Positions 1 to 9,247 of a stretch of 18,034 nt of DNA are shown here, one piece after another (positions within the stretch are counted from its first letter, which is position 1; each line of letters opens with the position of its first letter). A program made the position numbers and the translations under genes. The stretch covers positions 1 to 18,034 of the forward strand of contig JAIWNI010000242.1 of assembly GCA_025331435.1 (NCBI GenBank). The letters are read 5' to 3'. The notes under the pieces are model-generated. The model was not told the origin of the DNA. It saw only the letters and a list, made by a program, of their open reading frames with translations, and made no database searches. Source of the DNA: Choanephora cucurbitarum. Lineage: Eukaryota > Mucoromycota > Mucoromycetes > Mucorales > Choanephoraceae.

Positions 1-400
1 GGAAATCAGCAAAGAAGACAGGCTTACAGTATGATCTTTAAGAAGCAGACAGTTTATACGAAAACAACCTTATAAAGCCTTAGATTTTCATAACTTGTAC
101 TACTTAGCATTCAGAAAGTAGATCTCCTTTTGAACTATGAATTAGATGAGTAGGCTGTTGATGTAAAAATGCTAATAAAACGGCCGTTGTTATAGTCGTC
201 ATGTAGGTTAATAACGAAGTGATTCAATCGAATGTTCAATCAACATAGTCAACTTGATTACCGCTTTTAGCTTATTGATCTCACGCTATCATCACGCTCA
301 TCCTCTTTTTGTTTTTTTCTCCAAGCTTTCCTTAAGATACGAAACTTGTTATTCTTCAATTGAAATAACATCAGTGTTTATTGAATAGAGAGAATTCAAT
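1..400. other. AT-rich non-coding stretch
   Basis: I see no gene, RNA or repeat structure here. The sequence is AT-rich with short poly-T runs near 305-320. It lies downstream of the weak minus-strand ORF ending at 401, so it could hold that ORF's 3' region if the ORF is real. Confidence 0.4.
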
Positions 401-646
401 CTAAACTTGTGTGTGCTCCTTCAGAAATACATTCTTAGCTGTTGCATTAAATCCTCCAAATGAGAGTATGGGTTGATCCATTTGTTCTTTGTTGAGCTTA
501 TAACCTAATGCTCTACATTCTATTTCAATGCCTCTCTCCAATATCAACGCAACCAATGCATCTGACCTTATCGGAAAGTATCTACTACAACGGCTTTCTG
601 TACATATAAAAGCCGAAAGATCCATATGTTTATCTCGGTTGCACAA
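401..646 (-). CDS. Weak candidate small protein, 81 residues, unknown
   Basis: This is an open minus-strand frame from ATG at 646 to TAG at 401. I recognise no family. The peptide has a mixed, protein-like composition with a helical-looking centre (SDALVALILERGIEIECRAL) and a polar tail ending KEHTQV, unlike the low-complexity ORFs elsewhere in the window. A second in-frame Met (HMDLSAF) is a possible alternative start. A TATATATA run at about 732-741 lies some 90 bp upstream on the same strand, which would suit a TATA box. It could equally be the last exon of a larger decayed gene, or a chance ORF. No introns or homologous copies are visible in the window. Confidence 0.3.
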   Translation of the reverse strand: MCNRDKHMDLSAFICTESRCSRYFPIRSDALVALILERGIEIECRALGYKLNKEQMDQPILSFGGFNATAKNVFLKEHTQV

Positions 647-1348
647 CTTTTCATCCGCTTATGTATGATAATAGTTTTCTTAAAGACAACGATAATCGAA
701 CTTTCTTTTTTAAAAAACTATTAACGCAACTGGTATATATACATCTCTATAACTTAGCTTTCAGCAGGTACTAGTACTTGTACATGTATAGAGAGCAGCG
801 TTGAGTTGTGTTGTGTTCCAAGGTTGACTTTGGTTCAACTGTGAAGGATTGGCCACGGACAAGAATGAGGAAACGTATTGCTATTAACAAGTGATTCAAT
901 ATAGAAAGCTGACACGTCTTATGATGATTACCGAGGCAATAGTAAAAGTGATGCAACTATTGGGTAGTTTAACGAGAAGATAAGCATACGTTTTACTGGG
1001 TGTAGATTGGTATCGTGAACTCGAGATATGTTTAGGCATACTTCAAAAGGCTCCATCATATGACGGTTTTTGGTTTTTTAGAGCTAATCCCTTTGCTAAT
1101 TGCTAAGATTTCAAGGTGTAGGTAACTGGTTTAAACATAAAGTAGATGGCATAAGAAAGTAAAGAAAAAAAATTAAATTGAACTAGGTTGTAAGCCAAGG
1201 TGAACGCAGTTTAAAAACAAATTAGATCATATAAACTGTTTTCATTGGCCTATAAAAGCAGATCGTTCTAGATTGTTGTCACGCAACTGATACATTTCAC
1301 CATAAAAAGTATACCAATTTTTATGCATTACAAAAATGCTGTAAATAC
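647..1348. other. AT-rich spacer left of the inverted-repeat block
   Basis: The stretch contains only a 61-residue minus-strand ORF (771-956) of unconvincing composition. I see no RNA gene. It forms the outer left flank of the repeat-bounded element. An empty site elsewhere should join this flank to the sequence after 9247. Confidence 0.4.
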
Positions 1349-1350
1349 TA

Positions 1351-1416
1351 CTAGCCGACCTACTCGCTACGCTCGCTTACGGCCGTCGTCGCCTGCGGTT
1401 TCGATCCTGGCAACCC
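1351..1416 (+). repeat. Left 66-bp terminal inverted repeat
   Basis: GC-rich in an AT-rich setting, it runs from CTAGCCGACC to CTGGCAACCC and contains an ACGGCCGT palindrome at 1379-1386. It matches 9180-9245 in reverse orientation at every base. TA precedes it at 1349-1350. Perfect identity of two copies almost 8 kb apart implies either recent origin or active constraint. Confidence 0.9.
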
Positions 1417-1483
1417 ACCCCCACCCACACATCCCACACCCACACCCACACCACACCCACACTACACCACCCCCCACCGCCTC
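1417..1483 (+). repeat. C-rich low-complexity tract inside the left repeat
   Basis: This is a run of CCCACA/CCCACAC-like units with several C runs of three or more bases, beginning directly at the inner edge of the left 66-bp repeat. The minus strand is G-rich and could form G-quadruplexes. It mirrors the G-rich tract at 9121-9179 in position and polarity but not base for base, as expected for a simple-sequence array that has drifted. Confidence 0.8.
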
Positions 1484-1914
1484 ATTAATCAATAATGTTT
1501 CTCCTAAATTTAAGTCATCAAGAGTATTGAAATATATAATGAGATTGTTTATTTGAGTTATGTGCAAAATAATAATTAGATGAGAAGTTCTGGATAAATT
1601 ATGTTTTCTATAAGATTGTCTTTGCTGTTTAGAGTAGGTTCACACTACGGCTCACAGGATGAAAATCTCAGACATAAATTTTGCAACCAGCGAGTAGAAT
1701 TTTTTGCAGGTTTTTGATCAAAAAATCAAACTTTTTCTTAGTAACTCTGCAAAATGTTGAAATACATAGCATCTTTTTTGCAATACATTGCAAAATATCT
1801 GACATTAGTCCAATCAAAGTTGAGGATTTTTTTTATATGAGCCTTTCTGCTTTTACAGGTTCTGCTTAGTTTTTATATATAAGCGAATGGCTTTGAGAGG
1901 ATTAGAGATTATTA
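1484..1914. other. Non-coding AT-rich segment with TTTTGCA motif cluster
   Basis: No gene is visible. Between 1679 and 1795 the heptamer TTTTGCA or its complement occurs five times: 1679-1685, 1702-1708, 1748-1754, 1776-1782 and 1789-1795. The last two form a stem TTTTGCAA-taca-TTGCAAAA (1776-1795). A 14-base palindrome TTTTTGATCAAAAA lies at 1711-1724. Such clusters can be subterminal protein-binding sites of a small DNA transposon, but I could not find matching ends. Confidence 0.5.
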
Positions 1915-2262
1915 AGTGAGTATGTTTCTTGAAGAGAATGGCGTGCTTTCATTATTCCATATGGCGTCATTAGAATAATAGGTATGCTTATTGGATGAAT
2001 AGGGTCAAATTGAATTCTTTTATTATATACAAATGTAGATCCTCTTTTATGCTATATATGGGTTCTTCTTTATCAGTATTTTGATCCCAGTCATTTTTTG
2101 ACCATTCAGGCGGTTGCCTTGAATTCTTCTGGATCGAATGGTATGCTCAGTATCCATATAGGCCTATTGCTTGACCTTTGAGAGCCATTTCTGTCAAAAA
2201 GATAGCATATCCATCTTGATTTAGCCCTTTGGATGCACTACAGCGCAGATTGAAACTCAGTT
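1915..2262 (-). repeat. Decayed repeat copy A, probable 3' end of an old minus-strand element
   Basis: The segment aligns at moderate identity and in the same orientation with 15492-15905. Shared blocks include GGTATGCTTATTGG, AAATGTAGATCCT and TTGACC..GAGAGC. On the minus strand, 2189-2106 reads as 27 codons plus TGA. The corresponding block at 15800-15717 reads as 27 codons plus TAG with no indel. About 14 of the 27 residues are identical, including the I-W-I and P-E-E motifs, which suggests that a real protein C-terminus once lay here. The family is not recognised. A T8 run at 1827-1834 could be the remnant of a poly(A) tail of a minus-strand retroelement, which is inference only. Copy A lies inside the inverted-repeat block. 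Confidence 0.6.
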
Positions 2263-4430
2263 GTGTGGTGGCTGTTCACCAGCACACTGCCAGCTGTGTG
2301 TCAGCACACTGAAAAACTAAGAATTGAGTTGGTGTCATTTTTTGTGAGAAGAGATGCTGTTTTTATTGGGTGGCCATAGTCTAATGAATAAAGAGAAGGT
2401 CTACACAAAGTTTGAAGACGATCGGTGATGGTGAAATTGACGAGGTTTTTTTAGCGATAATTTTCGTAGGCTGTAAAATGTCTGAAAGAAATTCAATTTT
2501 GATAAAAATATTCTGGCCGAAAGTGGGCGAAAAAAGAAAAAATATTGCTATGGGCTCCTCGTGGGGCTATCCGTAGGCTAAAATGGGGGGTGAAATAAGA
2601 TTTTTATTAGAAAAAACAGGCCTTATTTTGGTAATTTGGGGGGCTAAAAATGAGCATCAATTTGGGTGAAACCTTTTAATTTTGCATGAAAAGGAAGAAG
2701 GTCTAAATCATCTTGAGGAAGCAAACAATTTTATTTTGTAAGTGTGGAAAATAGATTGAATCGACTAAAGTGACACAAAAGCTATATAGAAACAAAAAGG
2801 AGGGATTATAACAGACGCAGATGAAAGGGGATCGTATAATTTGTTGATAAGCACCATGCCGTTTGATGGTGTAACCTAGAAAAGGTCAATAAGCTCAAGG
2901 ACAACTCTACAGAAACAAGTTGGCGATGCAAAGGTAATAGAAACAAGCAAAAGAAGTTTTAGTTGGAAAATTAAGATAGTGGTGGTACAGAAACCAAGTG
3001 ATTCACAAGGTCATTCAAGACAACATGAGTATGTTCACTAGGCTGACACACTGTATGACTACTAAAGCCACCATACTCTTCTTCTTCTGAAAAATAAACA
3101 ATGTTAACTAAACCAAAGGTGTTGGTATGTCTATCATTTTGCTTATACCTTCATTAGTTGTAAGAACTAGTCCTTGAACTGATCAGTTGAAAAGAAAAAT
3201 ATTTTCCTAATAACGGTCTACTCGTCTCTAATAAGCTGCATGACTATTCACAGGCAATGCTGTAAGCGTCTGTTAGACCACTGAGTGAGGCGTGTAATAA
3301 AATAGACTGCTTTAGAGTTGTCAAGGCAACTGATCAGTTTGATTCATCTTTGCATAAAGTTTGGAAGAGTAATTACTTGAGCCAACTAGTATGGTCACTA
3401 ATTATACAAGTGATGAGTAAGGTGTTTGGATCGCATGAAAAAGCTTTGTAGTTACAACTGTTGGGTTTGCATAAACGTTTGGTACCACTGAAATAAAAAT
3501 ACAAACAATGCAAGTGGTTTACACGCAGCCGTGTATGAACAAGTTGTTAAGTCATGATAAATCGAGTTGTGTATAGTCTCATCTTCACTGGCTTTAAAGT
3601 GTCTATTTAGTCATTGGTAAAAAGAGCGATTAGGTAAAAGGAAACAAACGAAAGAGAGAGAGAAAAAGAGGAATATCAATGAAAGAAAGAAAAAGAATAT
3701 CATTCTAGCCTGTTTTAGGCAAACACTCCAACTCATTAACACAAACCATACATAAGGCAAATTCGGATTATTTAGCAGAATCATGAACGAGATAGACAAA
3801 GTATTACACCTAGAGGTATTGAGAGAGAAGTCATTGGAATAGACTTCATATAAAGCAGAACAAAGAAAAGAATTGGATCTAATAGTGGCTTGTACAATGA
3901 AACATCCAATATCGAACAAGAACATTGTACTGTGAAGCAATGTCAACTGTTTCCAATAAAGTATGAACCTATTGGTATTCTGCTTGTGCATATATAAAAG
4001 TATTTCACTTGAACATCAAACAGCACAAAGGAAGAAACTAGATTGACTTAAATTGCAGTATAATTTCCTTTCAACAAACACACGACCTTTTATTTCATAT
4101 GCATTCTTAGTCATGTCAAGCTGACAAACCTCATTTATACTTTCGAGTAATCTGATAAGCCATTCCATACACACTCACCTCAAACACTGAGGCGACAGTG
4201 AATTCATTTGTGTTGATCCATGAATCAGATCGACATTAATATACATCAACCGAGACTTGAACTATAAATTCAAACTTACCCTTTCGATCGTTCCAAGCAC
4301 ATGTAATTGTAGCATATCTATATATGTACTGAAAAATCGAATTTAATAATTCACTATCACGTGATGTGACTTGCATTTTTTGGCCTTGATTTAATTTAAT
4401 TCATCCATCTAAAAGATCCATCTAAAGAAT
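2263..4430. other. Non-coding interior of the repeat-bounded block
   Basis: No convincing gene is present. Noted details: CAGCACACTG occurs twice around 2279-2310 with an intervening GTGTG. Between about 2465 and 2690, G-rich phrases of the type GGCTAAAAATG recur about three times amid A/T runs, like a degenerate tandem repeat. A purine-rich run spans about 3636-3700. The longest ORF (3611-3991, minus, 126 codons) is hydrophobic and phenylalanine-rich because it lies opposite that purine tract, and its ATG sits within a TATATA string, so I do not call it. The stretch may be captured genomic DNA or a long 5' region of the Helitron. Confidence 0.5.
4356..4365. promoter_or_regulatory. CACGTG palindrome upstream of the Helitron gene
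   Basis: ATCACGTGAT is a 10-base palindrome with an E-box core (CACGTG), about 110 bp before the ATG. bHLH factors of the Cbf1/USF type bind this core in fungi. Its role here is only a positional inference. Confidence 0.3.
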
Positions 4431-4434
4431 GTTT

Positions 4435-4440
4435 TATATA
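4435..4440 (+). promoter_or_regulatory. TATA-like element of the Helitron gene
   Basis: TATATA lies 34 bp before the ATG at 4474 and is followed by a pyrimidine-rich CACCTCTCTCTCTTTC stretch, a common arrangement near fungal transcription starts. The distance is short, so the leader would be very short if this is the true TATA box. Confidence 0.35.
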
Positions 4441-4473
4441 TTCACCTCTCTCTCTTTCGAAGTAAAAAAAAAA

Positions 4474-7400
4474 ATGAATAATCAAACAACTATTGCTCCC
4501 AGAATCTGTTCAGGTTGTAGATCTGAATTCATTCACTCTAGATTTTCAACATGCGATACCTGTCGAGTAAGTTTTGACGCGTTAATGAGGCTTTGATATA
4601 ACTGGCTTGACTTATATTATTATTTGTTTTAGGAACGTGGAAGAATTAGAGCTGCCAACAGAAGACAGAATGCTGATATTCCCAGACGTAGAGAACGATC
4701 CGTCCAGCTTCCTGCTGCGTTCATTTCTGAACTTGGACGTCTGCGACCTTTTGACCTTGGTCCAATGGACAAAGTCTGTACTCACTGCGGTGCTAAGCAC
4801 TGGGAAGCTGAGTTGCCCACACAATGCACTTCCCAAAACAGATTTTGGATGAGCTGTTGTAAGGCAGGAGCTGTAAAGCTCGAAACCCTTCATTCACCTC
4901 CTAATTTCTTAAAGACTTTACTTGAAGAAATGAGTACACGAGGTCGTCTTTTTAGAGACAATATTAGAAGGTACAATGCAGCCTTTGCTTTCACTTCTTT
5001 AAGATGCGAAGTTAGCAATAGCAACCTTAGCAATATGCCTTTCCAGATTCATGGTCAGATGTATCATATGCAAGGTCCTCTTTTGTCTGAAGGGGATACC
5101 AGTGCTAGATATGCTCAGTTGTATATCTTTGATCCTCAGTTTGCAGCTTCAGTCAGATCCACAAATAACAACGATTTGGATAGGGACATTATAAGTAACT
5201 TGACTTTAATGCTTCATGAACAAAATCCTTTTGTCGGATTGTATAAGACTGCACATGAGCTTCTCATGAATACTGAAAACAGTGAAAATGAAACTCCTTT
5301 TGTTCGAATTTGCCCATCGATGAGAATTGAGTTAGTAGCTGGATCAGATCGTCGCACTGAAAACCTTCCTACTTCTGATGAAGTTGCAGGAATTATCCCC
5401 AATGAGCATAATGCCGAAGGCTTCAGAGACATCCGTATCTATCTTCGTGATAGTGAAGATGTGCACTCTTACACAAACATTTCACAGAACCATGCTTTGT
5501 ACATGCCATTGCATTATACGCTTCTGTTTCCTACTGGTGATTTGGGTTGGCATTGGGGCTTGAGATTGAATGATGGATCAACTCGCCTAACTCAAAGAGC
5601 CTATTATCGCTACAGACTGCATCAAAGAGCAAGCGAGTATCCAATTCTTTTCTTGAGCAAAAGATTGTTTCAACAATACTTGGTAGACATCTGGGCCATT
5701 TGTGATCAAAATAAGCTTGATTGGATTAGAAACCATCAATCCAACATAAGAGCTGATCTCTACAATGGTTTGCAAGATGCTCTCATCAATGACGATGTTG
5801 ATGCTGCTTCTTTGGGTAGAAGGTTTATCCTTCCAAGTAGCTACACGGGTGGCCCCCGTTTCATGGCTAAGCTTTATCAAGATTCCATGGCCATTGTAAG
5901 ATATTTTGGCAAACCCTCTCTGTTCATCACTTTTACAGCCAATCCAAGATGGATCGAAATTCAAAGAGAATTATTGCCTGGGCAAAACGCCTCAGATCGA
6001 CCTGACTTGGTTGCAAGAGTGTTTGACATGAAAGTAAAAGCATTGTTGAAAGACTTGAAGACAAAACAAGTTTTTGGATCATACAGGGGCTTGGTCAGAA
6101 CTATTGAGTACCAAAAACGTGGACTTCCACATCTACACTTACTTTTGTTCTTGGATCCCACCCTAAATATGGACACTGTAGAAAAGATTGACCAAATCAT
6201 TTCGGCTGAGTTACCATGCAAGGAATCTGATCCTGAACTCTATGAAATTATCACCAAGAACATGGTTCATGGTCCTTGCGGTGACCTCAACCCAAAGTCT
6301 CCGTGCATGGCTAAAGATAGCAATGGTCAGCTTAAGTGTACCAAACGTTTTCCAAAAGCCTTTTCGGAAGAAACTGTATTGAGCGAAAACGGATATCCAA
6401 CGTACAAACGATCGACAACTGTCCAGTCATCATACACGATCCCTAATCCCTTAAGACATCGTAATGACCGTTTGGATATTGACAATAGATGGATCGTGCC
6501 TTATAATCCATATCTCTCAAAGAAATACAAGGCTCACATAAATGTCGAATGCTGTCAAGGTGTTGCTGCCATCAAGTACATAAACAAATATGTTTACAAG
6601 GGCTCTGATCGCACTACACTAAGACTGAGTGACACGAGAGATGAAATTGAAAAGCATCTCCAAGGAAGATACATAGGTCCAACTGAAGCATTCGGACGTA
6701 TTTTCGAATACAAAATTCATGAAGAAGATCCCACTGTTACAACTTTGGCTCTTCATCTTCCTAATGAACAGCCTGTGTACTTTCCTGAGGATGCATCTGC
6801 ACCTCAAATTCTAGACATTTTGGCAAATAGCAGCTCAATGTTGATTGCTTATTTCAAATACTATGAAAGTAATCCAACGAGTCAAAAGCATCTTTATCAA
6901 GATTTCCCAAAACCATTTCGTTTGGAAACAAAACTCAAAGAGCTGGGTCCCACGTAAGAAAGGTTTTGCAATTGGAAGAATTCCTTTTTGTAGTCCTACA
7001 TGTGGCGAGCGTTACTACCTAAGACTTCTCTTAGTTAATGTTGCAGGCTCTAAATCATTTGATGAACTAAAGAATGTGAATGGGGTTCAATGTGCAACCT
7101 TTAAGCATGCATGTGTTCAATTGCATTTAATTGAGGATGACCAAGAATGGACGAAATGCTTTCAAGAAGCTTATCTCTTTTCCTCTGGTCATACGCTTCG
7201 CAATTTGTTTGTCACTGCTTTAGTCTTTGGACAGCTCATTGATCCCATGTCACTTTGGCTTGAATTTCGTGATTCTATATGCGATGACTTACAGCATAAG
7301 TTGGAACAGATGCTTCCTGTACATGCTTTGGTATACATGTCAACAGGCATATCAGCCTTTTACAACGAGCAAGCCTCAATGGACTACGGCCTTCATTTAA

Positions 7401-9046
7401 TTGAAGAAAAGCTCAAGGACTTTGGCAAATCTCTTGGCGATTTTAATCTGCCTTATAACAAGTATAACTGGGCAACCGAGTTGGGTCGAATCATTGCAGA
7501 AGGCAGTAACACTGGTAATCCTCTGATTGATGAGCAGTTGTTGTACAACCATCAAGATGAAGAGTCAGCCTACAGATCCAAGTATGAAATCTTTAATGCG
7601 GATCAAAAACAGGCCTTTGATTTTATAGTTCACAAATTGCAGTCTTTTGATTTAGCAAGTGACTCTAACCCTTCTGATTCTGACAATAACATGTGCTTCT
7701 TTTTGCACGGACCAGCTGGTACCGGTAAGACTTTTGTCTACAATACTTTATGCAATTACTTGAGAGGTCAAAAGAAAATTGTTTTGTGCGTCGCTTCGTC
7801 TGGTATTGCTTCTCTGCTTTTGACTGGAGGGCGTACCTCTCATTTTCGATTCAAAATTCCTCTCAAGCTGAACGAGTCATCGACATGCAATATTCAAAAG
7901 AATGGCAAATTGGCCGAATTACTTCGCCAAACATCTTTGATCATTTGGGACGAAGTTCCTATGCAAAATAAGGCATGCTTTGAAGCTGTCGATCGTACTC
8001 TAAGAGATGTCTGCAGTAATCAGTCGCTTTTTGGTGGTATTCCTGTTGTTTTGGGTGGCGATTTTGCCCAGATTCCTCCTGTTATCAAGAATGGAACTAG
8101 AACTTCTATTGTAGAAGCTTCTATCAAGCATTCATACATTTGGCGTCAAACTCATGTTCTTCGCCTTCACATGAATATGCGTGTAGTAGGCACTTCATCA
8201 AACGATGTCCATTTCAAAAAATGGCTCTACTTGATGACCTACAATACTAGAATGCAAAATGCAAGGATACCTCTCCCTCAATACATATCAAAAATGCATG
8301 ATTTAACTGATATAATTGCCAAGGTGTATTCTTCTGAGAGCCTTACACAAGCACTTGACAATCCAAGCCTTCTTTACAAATCAGCCATTCTTACTTCTAA
8401 GAATAGTGTGGTAGATTCAATCAATGAAGAAGTGCTCAACTTGATGCCTGGAGAACCTGTCACTTTGATCTCTGCAGATAAAGCTGATTATTCTGATGAG
8501 GAAAACAGCAACAACGAACTCTATCGAGTTTCAAATGAGTACTTGCAAACGCTCAATCCAGGCAACTTTCCTCCTGCTAAGTTGACCTTAAAAGTAGGCT
8601 GTATTGTAATGCTACTTAGAAATCTGAACCCACAAAGAGGCCTATGCAATGGTACAAGACTCATCATCAAAAACATTGGTCAATATGTGCTTGAAGTTGT
8701 AGTTATGAATGATCAAAATGATGGCAATCAGCAAATCGAGTTTATTCCTAGAATAACTCTTACTACTTTTGAAGACGATTATCCGTTTATTCTGTCAAGA
8801 AAACAGTTTCCTATTAAGCTAAGCTTTGCTATGACTATAAATAAGTCACAAGGCCAGTCCTTAACAAATGTCGGAATCGATCTTAGATCACATCTTTTTA
8901 CACACGGACAATTATATGTCGCTTTTTCTAGATCTACCAACCTACAAGGAATACACGTCTTACCTGAACCTGAATCACAGAATCAACAAACATCATGCAC
9001 TGATAGCTATATAGATAATATCATTTATCCCGAATTACTATTATAA
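4474..9046 (+). CDS. Helitron Rep-helicase (RepHel), spliced, with a +1 frame shift
   Basis: This is a rolling-circle transposase: a Rep nuclease that nicks and rejoins DNA, joined to a Pif1-type 5'-3' helicase. Exon 1 (4474-4566, 31 codons) gives a C-x2-C-x11-C-x2-C zinc ribbon (C12, C15, C27, C30). After intron 4567-4632 the main exon starts at 4633, continuing to a second Cys/His motif (CTHCGAKHW, residues about 80-88). A Helitron N-terminal domain follows (RAYYRYRLHQR, RLFQQYLVD, ILPSSYTGGPRFM, LFITFTANP). The HUH motif is GLPHLHLL (H531, H533) and the twin tyrosines are KYINKYVYKG (Y680, Y684). Helicase motifs are Walker A GPAGTGKT (about 1057-1064), Walker B IIWDEVPM (D1137, E1138), GGDFAQIPP, LRNLNPQRGLCNGTRL, NKSQGQS and HGQLYVAFSR (about 1455-1464). 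Rep is read in the frame ending at 6957 and the helicase in the next frame. The family pattern changes frame at 6910-6915, consistent with one extra base. Allowing the shift, the product is about 1501 residues, a normal length. Catalytic residues all look intact. Unless the shift is a sequence error, is bypassed or is spliced out, Rep is cut off from the helicase. Confidence 0.93.
4567..4632 (+). other. Intron 1 of the Helitron gene (66 bp, phase 0)
   Basis: It starts GTAAGT, ends TTGTTTTAG and carries a CTTGACTT branch-site-like string. Splicing joins CGA to GAACGTGGA in frame, and the joined frame runs without a stop through 4765. That Met is therefore internal (residue 76) and not the start. 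Confidence 0.8.
6954..6993 (+). other. Possible cryptic 40-bp intron at the frame break
   Basis: The upstream frame ends at a TAA inside CACGTAAGAA. GTAAGA at 6954 is a good donor and TTTTTGTAG ending at 6993 a good acceptor. Removing 6954-6993 would join phase 2 to the helicase frame exactly and give about 1488 residues. However, read in the helicase frame, the excised bases encode residues typical of the family (RKKG..IGR), and the segment just before would remain out of frame. It is therefore more likely a fortuitous rescue than the ancestral structure. Forty bases is near the lower limit for fungal introns, and I see no clear branch site. Confidence 0.3.
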
Positions 9047-9120
9047 ATAGCAAATATAATCATTTTTTAGACTACAATCTGACGTTGACTCATTTTAACT
9101 TGAATTCTATGTGTGTATGT
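9047..9120. other. Short 3' region of the Helitron gene
   Basis: AT-rich sequence between the stop codon and the G-rich tract. There is no perfect AATAAA and no GC-rich hairpin followed by CTRR|T that would mark a standard Helitron 3' end. Confidence 0.4.
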
Positions 9121-9179
9121 GGGGGTTGGGTGGGGGTTGGGTGGTGGTGGTGGGTGTGGGTAGGGGTGTGGGGAGGGGG
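9121..9179 (+). repeat. G-rich tract inside the right repeat, likely G-quadruplex former
   Basis: The plus strand carries a long series of G runs (five, three, five and three G's near the start, later runs of three, four and six or more) separated by T, TT, TA or A. This meets the usual G-quadruplex pattern many times over. It abuts the right 66-bp repeat directly, as the C-rich tract abuts the left one. Confidence 0.85.
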
Positions 9180-9245
9180 GGGTTGCCAGGATCGAAACCG
9201 CAGGCGACGACGGCCGTAAGCGAGCGTAGCGAGTAGGTCGGCTAG
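9180..9245 (-). repeat. Right 66-bp terminal inverted repeat
   Basis: This is the exact reverse complement of 1351-1416, running from GGGTTGCCAG to GTCGGCTAG. It is followed by TA at 9246-9247, matching the TA before the left copy. Its last four bases, CTAG before T, fit the Helitron 3' rule CTRR|T, but I see only a weak 4-bp stem (TAGC/GCTA) upstream and not the usual strong hairpin. Confidence 0.9.
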
Positions 9246-9247
9246 TA

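Larger units (their letters stand above)
1351..9245 (+). mobile_element. Helitron-like element enclosed by 66-bp perfect inverted repeats
   Basis: Seen: the 66 bases at 1351-1416 are the exact reverse complement of 9180-9245. Each outer edge (CTAGCC.. / ..GGCTAG) is bordered by TA. Just inside each repeat is a long C-rich (left) or G-rich (right) tract, so symmetry continues beyond the exact match. Between them lie about 3 kb of non-coding DNA and one Helitron Rep-helicase gene on the plus strand. Known: Helitrons normally start with TC, end with CTRR preceded by a hairpin, insert between A and T, and lack long terminal inverted repeats; TA duplications with inverted repeats are typical of Tc1/mariner-type elements. 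Inferred: either the whole block moves as one unit with unusual ends, or a Helitron sits between two copies of a short GC-rich repeat. CTAG followed by T at the right edge satisfies CTRR|T, but the left edge does not fit a TC start. No canonical Helitron termini were found. Confidence 0.6.

Noticed and set aside
1352..1407. tRNA- or SINE-like A and B boxes in the 66-bp repeat (TAGCCGACCTA, and GGTTTCGATCC about 45 nt later)
   Set aside because: The spacing is suggestive, but the B box has several mismatches, the T-arm stem does not pair and no acceptor stem forms. A tRNA origin is not supported.
3611..3991. 126-codon minus-strand ORF with hydrophobic segments
   Set aside because: It lies opposite a purine-rich tract, which explains its Phe/Leu/Ser bias. 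Its ATG is embedded in a TATATA string, and no motif or splice context supports it.
4612..4893. Minus-strand 93-codon ORF and other ORFs overlapping the Helitron gene
   Set aside because: These are shadow frames opposite or overlapping a strongly supported coding frame, with no motif of their own.
9242..9246. CTAG|T as a canonical Helitron 3' end
   Set aside because: It fits CTRR|T but lacks the usual hairpin. The mirror-image left end carries the same sequence instead of a TC start, so it cannot be a standard Helitron pair.
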